Shown piece by piece: positions 9,611 to 19,351 of a stretch of DNA of 64,000 nucleotides; position 1 is the stretch's first letter; every line of letters starts with the position of its first letter. Under the pieces are notes generated by a model. The model ran no database searches, had not been told where the DNA came from, and was given only the letters and a program-made list of their open reading frames with translations. The stretch is from Microthyrium microscopicum (lineage: Eukaryota > Ascomycota > Dothideomycetes > Microthyriales > Microthyriaceae): assembly GCA_010405405.1 (NCBI GenBank), contig MU004238.1, positions 569,530 through 633,529 of the forward strand, written 5' to 3'. The position numbers and the translations under genes were made by a program.

Positions 9611-11566
9611 TGTCCCAAGATGAGAATGGGGTCTAAACAGATAATCTACGATGGATGTCTCGCGTTAGTGACAGGTCTTTCGATGGATCTAGGCGCCCAA
9701 AAGGCCAGGAGTAACAATGGAGAAATTGCCGCGTCAAAGTAAAGCGACATCAACGGCAGCGCGCGTCAAAGAAATAAGAACTAAAAATGACTCGGCTGAT
9801 GCAACAGATAGAAGCCAGGCGCGACTTTTGATGACCACAAGGCGATTGAATGGTAAAGGTGTGACGGTGGTTGGCGGCGTGACCCGTGGTGCGGACTTTT
9901 GCGCGCGGAGCTGAGGCACTGGACGCTCACATGGGAGGATGTGAACACACAACACCAAGACACCAAGCGGAGCGGAAAGACAGGGAGGGGTTCAATAAGG
10001 AAAGAAAACAAGCGAAAAGAGGAGAGGATTTACGCGTCACAGCGTGTCCAAGGCATCAGGGGCCGGCAAAGGACAGGACAGGAAGACACGAGCAAGGAAA
10101 ACGGGCGGGCAAAGGGGAGGCTTACCAACGAGACAGAGCGCGGAAGGGAGCCACTCGAGCGAAGAGACGGAGGAACAGAGTCCGATAGAGACTTTGCTTG
10201 GAATAGACGAATGGAAAGCAGCGGCAAAGAGAGATAATGGGCTACGCAAGCAACAGCAACAGGCAGATTGACGGGCTCAGGCTCTAAGCGTTGTGGACTG
10301 CTCTGGGCGGAACACAGTACAGTGCGGGAATTGAGGAGAGAGGGTGGAAACGGCGCTGCGTTTGGCCTTCAGGCCCTGATTTTGCTTTGCAGTTCAATTT
10401 GGGCAAATTCAGAAACCTGGTCTGTACTCTGCAGCAGTGCAGACTGTGCTGTCGCCGCCGGTCGGCTGTGCTGTGCCACGATACGATTGGCCAGTTGATG
10501 ATACTGAGTCGTTCCGAGATAAATTGGGGTTGTCGATAGGGGGAAATCTTGGCTACAGATTCGATATTTTTGATCAAGATTTTGTTGTGTACAGTTTGAG
10601 TGTTGCCCAACCATTGCTCTGCCCCGGATTTACGCTTGAAAGTAAAACTCGCACCTTCCTTGGGTTGTGGTTGTTCTTTCCTCAGTTATTGTTGCACCTG
10701 CCCTTCTCAATCACTACGCACCTGCCAGTTCGGGTTGCTGACAGTGTCCATGATGGTCGGTTATTTTGTCATTGCAGACAGTTTAACCTAGGACCTGGAG
10801 AGTCGTTGGCCATCATCCGCTGGAGTTGACTAAGCCGGATAGGGGTCAGGTTGATGCCAGCCACTTGACAGCTTTCAACATCGTCCCAGAGTCTGCGGAA
10901 TCACTAGCCAGCTATATCCGCTCAAAAGACCAGGCAAAGTGAAGGGAAGGAAGTAGGATGTAGGAGATGACAGATTTTCCCAGGTTGGTTGGACGATAAA
11001 ATATCTACCCAAAAGCCGTAGCCTCCCTCTGATTATTTCCCTTCCGCGCGCTTATTCGGCACGCCCCCGCTCATATCCAAGCCCAGCATGCTTTCGCTGT
11101 CAAAACTGTCTCTACTTGCATCCACACAAACTGCTGCCTTTATCGTGTGTCATGCGCCCTTCCCTTTTCATTACTTTATTTCCCGTCGTCCTACGCTTCC
11201 ACTGCTTTTACCTCGCTGTCAATTCCCATCCGTTGGCCTGGGACTGCTCATTGTCCGCGGTACGCCTCATATTGACACCGCTTTCATTCCCGACCTGTCC
11301 ACATGCAATATGGACCGATCTCCATGACATATCTCTCAATCTACACTAGTCTCATCAATCATATGCATATAAACCTGTCACACAGTCAATGCTCTAAAAG
11401 CATATTCATCCTGCTGCCGCTTGTCTCGCCGCTCCGCTCCGCTCTATCCGTGACAGCCCATGTGCTCAACCTCCCTCGGGGAAAGACTCACTCAAATATG
11501 CAATACGATGTAGAAGACAGTGTCTTTTCTTTCATAGTCTAATTTTCATGCCACAGAAGTTGATCC
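9611..11566. other. Intergenic: long SWI1 upstream region
   Basis: Almost 2 kb without a supportable gene. It carries the SWI1 leader and promoter and the 3' flank of the first BTB gene. A purine-rich stretch (about 9915-10260) contains one ACGCGT at 10032-10037. The small ORFs on both strands overlap one another, have no family resemblance and no coding bias I can see. A long 5' UTR, possibly with an intron, is the most likely content. Confidence 0.5.
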
Positions 11567-12658
11567 TCATTCCTGAACCTTTCCATTTGGATAGAGGGAC
11601 GTTTCATCGCCGTTAGCACAGCAGTCTGGACATACCTCGCCAACCATGACACCAAAACCACCCGCGTGTCGGGGTCTAGTCACCTTTCTCCCATCGGAGT
11701 TAATGAACCGACAGCCTCCCAAAATTGGCTTCGTGTCTGCCAATAGTTGCAGTATCAACATGCCATTGAACTGACCTAAAGATTCCTTCAAAAGAAGCTC
11801 TCGAAATGGCTCGAAGTCGCGCAACAGCAGAATGTAGTTGTTGCATATGTCCAACAATAGCTTGATAAGTGGACTATTCCGGTGCGCGCTGAACATGGTA
11901 GCAGATGATTCAACTACGATGGTGAACTCCTTCAAGAGTGCTTCGTATCTCTGCATGACTTCTTTTCGAGGCTCCAGCTCACGGTCGGGTTGAACCTCAT
12001 CCATGATTCGTTTGAGCTCTTCCAACGCGCGGTCACACAATGATTGTGTCTGGAAGTAGTCGCCAATCCGATAGCAATGGAAGAGGATAGAAAGATTGCT
12101 TCCATTACGCATGACGGTTGGAAAATCGTCTATGTGGTGTCAGTCCTCTGCAAGTAAAGTACTCCTGCCGGATCTTACCCTTATAGATGTGATTAAGGAG
12201 AAGTTCGACATATTTGGGATCTTCGTCGTGTATTTTGATACCTTATGGCCGTTAGTGCATACTTGATAAACCATACAGTGACGTGGTAATTAGAAGGTGC
12301 TGTCTTACATTTCTCCTTTGCTTCCTAGTTGTTGACAAGTTAGTAATTACAACTAAGAAAGCCGAATCTATCAAACGACCGAACTAACCTTGAAGCCACT
12401 TTTGAGCGCTTTACTGAACCATTTCGATGCGCCCCAGACCATAACCCGATGAGCCTATGAAGCGTTAGTCCATAAAATATATCATGATGGCAGTCCGTAC
12501 CTTGAATGTGCGGTCACCGCAAATGATATCAAGATCTGAGAAAGGAGGATTCTCGAAGCTCTCAAGTCTGAATGAAATTAGAACAGTGCTATCCGGCAAA
12601 AGATAAAGCTAAGTACTGACTCGCTGAATTTGTAGCTGAATTTGTGCTTTGGCGCCAT
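11567..12658 (-). CDS. BTB/POZ-domain protein, paralogue A (6 exons)
   Basis: Rebuilt exons in transcript order: 12621-12658, 12501-12567, 12389-12454, 12309-12324, 12179-12241, 11567-12129. They give 813 nt and 270 residues. The N-terminal half is a BTB/POZ fold, a protein-protein interaction module often serving as a Cullin-3 adaptor: PPFSDLDIICGDRTFK, then AHRVMVWGASKWF, then the DEDPKYVELLLNHIYK strand-helix, then an Ile/Leu-rich helical part (NLSILFHCYRIGDYF). The C-terminal half is helical, with no zinc finger or kelch repeat, and ends in a small Cys cluster (CPDCC). All introns have GT..AG ends and are short (46-83 nt). Exon 4 is only 16 nt. The next gene upstream is a close paralogue in the same orientation. 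The partner and role cannot be told from sequence; many fungi carry expanded sets of such BTB genes. Confidence 0.85.
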
Positions 12659-13242
12659 GTCGTTAGGTTGAGTCGCCTGGAGCACTTGAAGACTCGAAGG
12701 GAATTTGGAAACGCGGATGCAGTTGGCAGACTTGAAGGTATGTAGCTGGAAGAAGTGAGATGCCCAAGTGGCCAGAATATTGGCACGTAATGAAATATCA
12801 TAGTGTGCCGATGATAGCTACTTCCCTTCTGAGCTGGGCAGGCTCTCTTGCACCTTGAGGGAAAGTGCGATTGATAAACATTACCATATACGGAAGGTAC
12901 GTTCTCATCTGTATCGCAACTTCCTCTTGCACTTACCAAACTATGGCCTCCTCTTCCGCCTATCTATATCCTCTCAAACGTTGAGATGCTTGGCCTACTC
13001 GGTCAACTCGCTAGTTTCGTGCTATATACTATATTCATTCATTCATCGAGTGCATTAACTTCCTAAGACGGCGTTGAATTCTTGTGTTTAAGCGAAATTC
13101 AAAATCACACTTGGGCTACATGCATATGGCTAAACTACCTAGCTTGAGGCTAGATAATTCGTTTCCCTGGTCAATATGACTTCCACAGTATCACGGATAT
13201 CAATAACGAAGATCGTGCTTTGTTTGGACGCTCTGCTTTCAT
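12659..13242. other. Intergenic spacer between the tandem BTB genes
   Basis: This spacer holds the presumed promoter of BTB paralogue A and the 3' end of paralogue B. Just upstream of the A start, the sequence with CTTGAAG-type words (12680-12740) resembles the segment upstream of paralogue B (14385-14520), as expected if the duplication included upstream DNA. No gene is visible. Confidence 0.5.
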
Positions 13243-14352
13243 TCAACCACTATCCTTCACATAGTGGAGCACATTGTCGGTGTTATAACAGTCGAGACAA
13301 ATCTCTCCAACAATCACACCAAGGGGCAAGATTCCACAACTGTCCTTGTGTTGACCACAGCCCTTTTTAATGCTCACTGACTCGTCCAAGACATGAAGCA
13401 TCAATTTGCAACCAAACTGTCCAATGGTCTCTTCTGATAGTAGCTTTCGGAACGGCTTAAAGTCCCGCAACAACAGGATATACTGATCGCATAGCTCCAT
13501 CAACGCTCGAATGAATGAGTTGTCTAGCTGCGCGCTATAACACTCAACCGAGAGCTGGATCAAAGCGACGAAGTTGTGCAAAAGCGAGTCATACTTTGTG
13601 ACGACTTCCTCGAGAGACTTATGACTTGTTCTTTTGCGATATATTTGATTCATGATTCGCCTGAGCTTTTGTACTGCTTTCTCGCAAAGTGTGCTACTTA
13701 CAAAGTAATCGCCTATACGATAGCAGTGGAAGAGGATTGAAAGATTTGCTCCGTCATTCGATACTGTCGGGAAGTGGCCTATACATGAAGTTGTCAGTTC
13801 TCTTCATCGGCAACAGTACGTAAGCAAACATTTCTACCTTTGTAGATCCAATCAAGAAGTATTTCGATGTACTTGGGATCTTCGTCTTGTATTCTGACAC
13901 CTACGTATGTGACTAACTAGAGCCCGCGTGATGAACATTAGAGTCAGCGAGTCTTACACTGCTCCTCTGCTTCCTAATCGCATGTTAGCTTCTATCTTAT
14001 AAACAAATTCCAAATTAGAGCTGAACTTACCCTGAAATTGCCAGACAATGCTTTTTCGAACCATTCCGATGCACCCCAAACCATGACCCGGTGGACCTGA
14101 GATAAGTTATTAAAGACTTCAAACAGGGCGTCACGAAGGTGCTGCAAAACCAGAGAGCCACTGTGATCAAGTACGTTGGGGAATATCATCCGCTTAAATA
14201 CCTTGAATGTGCTATCACCACATATGATATCAAGATCTGAGAATGGAGTATTCTCGAATTTCTGGAATCTATATGATACAGATTAGTAAAATGGTGTGGA
14301 GCTGGAAGATAGGTCGAGTTACTGACTCGGCGAATTTACGCTTGAGCAACAT
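13243..14352 (-). CDS. BTB/POZ-domain protein, paralogue B (6 exons)
   Basis: Rebuilt exons in transcript order: 14327-14352, 14202-14268, 14031-14096, 13958-13973, 13838-13900, 13243-13778. They give 774 nt and 257 residues. The layout copies paralogue A: internal exons of 67, 66, 16 and 63 nt have the same lengths and phases in both. The BTB core is clear (TPFSDLDIICGDSTFK, VHRVMVWGASEWF, QDEDPKYIEILLDWIYK, NLSILFHCYRIGDYF). The helical C-terminal part shares YILLLRDFKPFRKLL with A and ends with a Cys pair (CLDC). The second intron (14097-14201) is 105 nt, a multiple of three and free of in-frame stops, so retention would insert 35 residues inside the BTB core. Splicing it gives TFKVHRVMVW, which fits the family better. 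The start is the only nearby ATG in phase (MLLKRKFAE). Confidence 0.83.
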
Positions 14353-15193
14353 CTTGAAACAATCTCAATCGGAGCTTAGAGATTCGAAGAGAATCTAAAG
14401 CCTTGAAGGAAGTTTCAAGCCTCAATGGAAATCCGGAGCCTTGACAAGAGCATGGAGCTTTGAAGAGATTTAGGATCCTTGAAGAGAGTTTGCGCTGTCG
14501 AAGGGATCTTGTACACTTGAAAGAAAGTGGGAGATCCGAAAGGAGAGTAGTGATGTGAAGGGAGAGTGGTGATGTGACGAAGTGACCGTAATGTTGGACA
14601 TCAGAGCCAAAACTTGAGCTGATGAGAGCAACTATGAGCCTTCTCTGTCCAGTAGATTCACCTTGCAACTTGATCAAAGATCAGTCGATGACTATTGTAA
14701 CCTACGAAAGACCTGGTGGCTCATTTGCATCGCAACTTCCTCTCGAGAGTATGGCCTTCGGTGATATCGTTCTATCATCTGCTGTGAGGACGCTCCTCTG
14801 ATGATAGAACAATAGAGCTGTCACCGTCGGCGTTGGCTCATATACTATACGGTCTATTATGTAGTTTCTTATCTCCCTGGGTGGATTTAATTTCTTGACG
14901 TTTTGACCTATGCGATAGGAAATCCAGCACTTTTTCCTTGAGCAGCATTGATGGGCGCCATAACCGCTGTTGGGAGTGTTCCAATCAATTTGCTAGTCAA
15001 ATGTCGTTGATATGCCAGTAATGCTCGAAATTGGCTATGTTAGACAGTTTATGGTACATGCATTATGGGTCTATGAGAAGGATGGTTATGAATTGCAATG
15101 AATCATCAGGCCGTTTATGCCTTGCAAACATATCCAATCCGGCCGATATTCTACAGGCACTCAAACAGTGTGAATGCAAAGCCGCTAAGAGTT
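14353..15193. other. Intergenic: BTB-B upstream region and GCNA 3' flank
   Basis: The first 200 bp (14380-14560) consist of degenerate repeats of a roughly 19-22-bp unit built on CTTGAAGAGAGTTT-like words. A perfect inverted repeat lies at 14769-14810. The rest to 15193 is AT-rich, with no supported gene. Confidence 0.5.
14769..14810. repeat. Perfect 11-bp inverted repeat (hairpin)
   Basis: GTTCTATCATC at 14769-14779 is matched exactly by GATGATAGAAC at 14800-14810, with a 20-nt loop. Inside the loop GAGG and CCTC can extend the pairing. It lies about 420 bp upstream of the BTB-B start, outside any CDS. It could be a hairpin, a dyad binding site or the remnant of a small inverted-repeat element. 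Confidence 0.6.
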
Positions 15194-16998
15194 TCAATCA
15201 TCCAAAGTGATCACTTCCACCTCCTTGATCAGCTTATCAATGTCATCTCCAGCAGAAGCTTGCGAACTCGCCGCCTTCTTCTCGCGATACAGCTTTCCCA
15301 GTATCTCCATCACAGCACCATGACTCGCACCGCTATTCTGTTTCTTGACCGTCTGGAAGTTCTCCTTGATGAACAGCTGATACCCAGACGCAGGCGCTTT
15401 CTTTCGCGGCACAGGCTTGATCTGCACGAGTATCTCCTTGCAAGACCCACAAGCATGCTTCTCTGGATCAATGCTCTTTGAATGCCGCTTATACTCGATG
15501 CCACATTTGGTACACTCCCACACGTACTTGTAGTCGATATCGTAGTTATGCACCGTGGTTACCTCTACACCACGATCGCTAAACGCTTTCGTGCACTTGC
15601 TCGCCCAGACCTTGAACTCTTTCCCATGCGGGTTGTTCTTAACCCGGCTGATCATAAAGTTCGTCAGATGGCAGAATTCGTGCGCGATAGTATTGAATAG
15701 CCGCAGTTCGTCGTCAAGTACTTTGTCTGCCAACTCGATGCTGGCGAAGTGCTTTTCTTCAATGTCTACGGTACCGTCCGAGTGCGTGTGTGTAGTAGTC
15801 GTACACTTCCAATTTGCGCGGCCGGCTGTGGATTGGAGCTTTTTGTTCCATACAATCTTGATTCCGCCAGTACATGCCGAGAGTTCAGCTATTTTGCCGT
15901 TGCAGATCTTGGTGTCGAGTTCGATCAAAAAGTCGACGGCGAGTTGCTCTTTGCGATCGTTGAATGACTTTTTGACGGCTCGCTCGATCTTCTTGGGACT
16001 CTTGATTGGAGATGGCGAGGTTGAGCGGGATTGAAATCGAGAGTCGGATTGAAAGCGATTCTTTTTGGGTGATATTATGGGTGTGTGGGGTGAGTGATGA
16101 TCTATCCAGCCGTTGACTGCGGTAGGTGACCAGAATTCGTCTGACGCGGGTTTGAATGGGGATGGCGGAATGCGAGTAGATTTGGATGGAGACTTCAGCC
16201 GCTCTTTGGGTGGTGGTGATAGTTGAGCTGGTGGAGTAGAGGGCCGAGTCCACTGAGGAATCTTTGCAGGCGATTGATGCTTCTTTGGCTCACTGTGATT
16301 ATTAGCTTCGTGTAACGAGGATCATTATATACATGAGATTTCACTTACTAGACAAGGAAAGCGTCGAAGCCCACCCCAGAAGAGGTTGTTGGCCGGCTCT
16401 GATCCGTCGCAGTTGATGGGCGAGATGATAGGTTTTTGTTTAGTGAGGTATCTTTGATGGTAATTTCTTCAGCGTCACTGATTTTCAGCAATGCCAATGA
16501 TTTGTGGATCTCTAGGTCATTTTTGGGCTTGGTTGCAGTTCGGTTTGATATCATTGCGATAGACTTGGGCTCTGGAATTGCAAAATCAGACTCCGAGCCA
16601 TCCGAATCCGACTCCGACTCTACAACCCGTCTCTTTGTTCTTGATATCAGACCCGCTTTGCTCTTTTGCTCCGTACTGATGGCCATTGTCGATTGCGACT
16701 GCGATTCCGACTTTAACTTTGACGATACTTCCAAGGAGGGGCTTTGTGTGTGTTTCTTAATCCGACGAGCGCTGGATTTGGGAGGAGGTGATAGAGCAGC
16801 TGGTTTTGCGAGGAGAACAGCATTGGGTTCTAGCTTCCGTAAAGCTCGTTGCTTTTTGGGAACGGTTTGCGAGGCATCTTTGGTTGGTGTTGAGTAGGAT
16901 TTAGAAGGACTCGTATATTTCTGGCTTGCTTTTGGCTTAAGGATGAAAACATCGTCGGAATCATTTTCTTCATCACTAGCAATGCGTAGCCGTGCCAT
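15194..16998 (-). CDS. GCNA: GCNA/ACRC-type SprT-like metalloprotease with HMG-like tail
   Basis: Two exons (16349-16998, 15194-16292) encode 582 residues. The first 330 or so are disordered and rich in Ser, Lys and Asp/Glu, like the acidic-disordered front of GCNA proteins. The SprT-like domain follows, with the zinc-protease motif HEFCH at residues 421-425. It is followed by a zinc ribbon (CTKC ... CGSC) and a basic HMG-box-like segment (SGYQLFIKENFQTVKKQN ... ILGKLYREKKAA). The order of disordered region, SprT, zinc ribbon and HMG-like tail is that of the GCNA family, which acts on DNA-protein crosslinks and protects genome stability; Spartan lacks the HMG-like part. The C-terminus (VEVITLDD) and an N-terminal DDVFIL segment look like SUMO-interacting motifs. 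The intron has a regular GTAAGT donor and CACAG acceptor. Confidence 0.9.
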
Positions 16999-17377
16999 TT
17001 TTTGTTAGGGATGATGGATTTGATACTAATTGGTTGGAATGGTTTTGGTGTGCTGGGTTCAAGGAGAGAGAAGGGAGAAAGCAAAGTTGGTAAACAGCGG
17101 TTGCGGGGGCAGCCAGACCACACCTTAAAAATTTACCACCCCCGATTTCACTGCACACTCATAAAACACGTCAATTTTTTCTGATAATAATTGAAACGTG
17201 AATCACCTAAGTTTTGGAAGCTTATTTTCAAAGTTACCGCTTCTGAATTGCGCTGGGATGTAGCAATCGCGCCTCCAGCCGTTGCTAAGAGTCATCTAGC
17301 CCCTTCAAAATATTGCAACCGCATTTGGTGGACTGGCCACTCCTCCAGGCACCTATTTTATCATCAGCAATATTTCT
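16999..17377. other. Intergenic: GCNA promoter and cyclase 3' flank
   Basis: About 380 bp between two minus-strand genes. Purine-rich sequence at 17050-17110 is CT-rich on the GCNA sense strand, as in many filamentous-fungal core promoters. I see no ACGCGT box and no gene. Confidence 0.5.
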
Positions 17378-18433
17378 TTACATCTTTAGAGGGTCTACCT
17401 TGAGAGGCATGGAGCTCAAAAAGAACGCAGATCTGCCCAGCTCTTTGCACAACTCGCTGAGTTTCTCCAGATCGAACAATTCACCAATTGGCATGCCCCA
17501 TCCAGCAAGCAGCCATTCATGCAGACAGTGATCATCATCTTGGCCCAGTCCGTGTACAGGAGACATCTGGAAAGCTGGTGCGTCTCCAGCGACTGCGGCG
17601 AACTGATTCTCCCATAAGAACTTGAGCATCTCTTCAGTAGACTCTACTCCCGCGAACTCTGCTACTGGTCTTTCAGACAAGGTTTTCTGCTCTTCTGCCT
17701 TAAGCTTGCTGAAAGCTGCAGTAAATCCTGACCTGATGATTAGGATATCACCGGGGCGGAAGGAGATCTTTTGCTCCTTAATGATCTCCCGAAGATTGGC
17801 AAGAGTTATAGTCGTCGCGCTGAATGGCGTGAGGGGAATGGAATTCTTCTCTGCCCAAGAAGCATAATCAAGCAAAACTCCTCGACCTACAATTCCTCCA
17901 GCGTCCAACCAAGCTATGGTCATGAGCGCCTTGGGTCTGAAACTTATCTCCGTACTTACAATCAATACCAAGGGCGCCAGTATTGGTCAAGTCTTCTTGA
18001 GTCCTGCCCATAAAGTAACGTTTATGCTTGCGATTCCCTTGCACAATCAGTCACTGCACACATGTCTCTGATGTATCATACCATAGTGTCTGAAACCATC
18101 CCATTGACTGCTACTTTGTGTATTAAAGGTCAAAACATCGTCATTGACGGGTCTAAAGACCGATCCTTGGGATTTGTTTATGAACTGATGTTTGAAAGGA
18201 ACTCGTCCATAACTTGGATGGGCTTGACTATCCAATGGCCAATCCAGGGAGGCTCGTTTGCCAGTCTTAATCTCTTCTGCGGCTTGAGCGACAACTTCAG
18301 GAGTAAGTAAATTCAACATCCCTAAAGAATCATCTGGCCCAAAGCGCCCCCATGCATTTCCTGGGGGTCCAGACGGATCCAAGGTCAGTGATGAGAACGC
18401 TGGTGTCTCAGCATTGTGTTTGTTGTTAGACAT
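17378..18433 (-). CDS. Cyclase-family hydrolase (PF04199-like)
   Basis: Three exons (18082-18433, 17960-18037, 17378-17913) give 321 residues, the usual size of fungal cyclase-family proteins. Diagnostic segments are WGRFGPDDSLGMLNLLTPE near the N-terminus, SSSQWDGFRHYG, FMGRTQEDLTNTGALGID, SWLDAGGIVGRGVLLDYASW and the late PVHGLGQDDDHCLHEWLLAG block. The family includes kynurenine formamidase-like metal-dependent hydrolases. The fungal members have no assigned substrate, so the reaction is unknown. The first intron (18038-18081, 44 nt) is very short, but its CTGAT branch-like word and the frame it restores support it; its acceptor (TGTGCAAG) is weaker than the others. No signal peptide is seen, so the protein is probably cytosolic. 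Confidence 0.85.
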
Positions 18434-19351
18434 GACGAATCACAACCTCAGCAAATCAGCCTTTGAATCAAGAAAACCTACATTCAAGAGTAAGAAGTAT
18501 GTTTCTTCAGTTTGTCATAGGCATCTACATCATATCAGAAGAGGGGTAAGAAGCCTTCGCAATGACATCTATTCCCGAGGCTGGATAAGTTATATCCACC
18601 CCTGTGTTCCCTGAGCCTCATAAGTAGTGACAGCAACTATTTCTAAGACTTGCCATTATTGAATCCAAATCCTGTGTCTTTCATATGGTCGATGAATGAT
18701 GTCTTAGACTGTTTACAGCCCGTGAAAAAGGTGACGGGGCGTAGGAATAAAACTCACTTTCGCAATTGCGTCCCAGTCATCAAGTCTTCTTCCGCTTCAA
18801 CCCCTACTACTAGTACCTACATCTTCAACGAGCTATACTGTACTGAACTCTAGAGAAGTAGCTGTTCTGTACCACCACGAAGGCGGCCAAATGTTCAACA
18901 ACGTTCAGCACTTACGGCTGTGTATACTCATTATGGTTAGCGCAAAACAGCCACGTGATATCGCGATTCTCCCCACGTTTTCCAGCGCGTTAGGTTTCAA
19001 TTTCCGCGTTTGCTCAGCTCTCAAATCTCTAACGCAGCACCATCCCTTCCCAGATCAGATCTTTAAATTTGGCATTGGGTCTATGAGACCTGTTGGCTCT
19101 CTGAGATTATGAGGAAGCACTAACGTCAATGCGCTTTCCCTTATTATTACGACTAACACCCTAGTTTGGATATAAATCCCCAACCAACACCACGACTCAA
19201 ACCTTTACTTGCTCAAAAGCCAATAAATTGTTAGGAATTATTGTCAGCAAAAAGAATAAAAACTACTGCTTCGACATCGGTTGCATACGAGTCGTTCCTC
19301 AAACTCTGTCAATCCCCCCCTCAATCTCCTCTCCTGCCACAAGTCGCCACC
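18434..19351. other. Divergent upstream region of cyclase and DUF4211 genes
   Basis: About 0.9 kb shared by two divergent genes. Sequence near 19155-19240 is AT-rich and leads into the DUF4211 start. The DUF4211 frame stays open 37 codons upstream of its ATG but has no ATG there. No further gene is visible. Confidence 0.5.

Noticed and set aside
10032-10037. ACGCGT upstream of SWI1 as another MCB box
   Set aside because: A single copy more than 400 bp upstream of a gene not known for G1/S control. About sixteen such hexamers are expected by chance in 64 kb.
11088-11542. Overlapping plus-strand ORFs of 77-79 codons
   Set aside because: Three frames are open over the same CT-rich DNA, which is expected by composition. 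There are no domain features.
14336-14677. Minus-strand ORF of 113 codons overlapping exon 1 of BTB paralogue B
   Set aside because: It runs in another frame through degenerate repeats; the BTB gene model explains the locus better.
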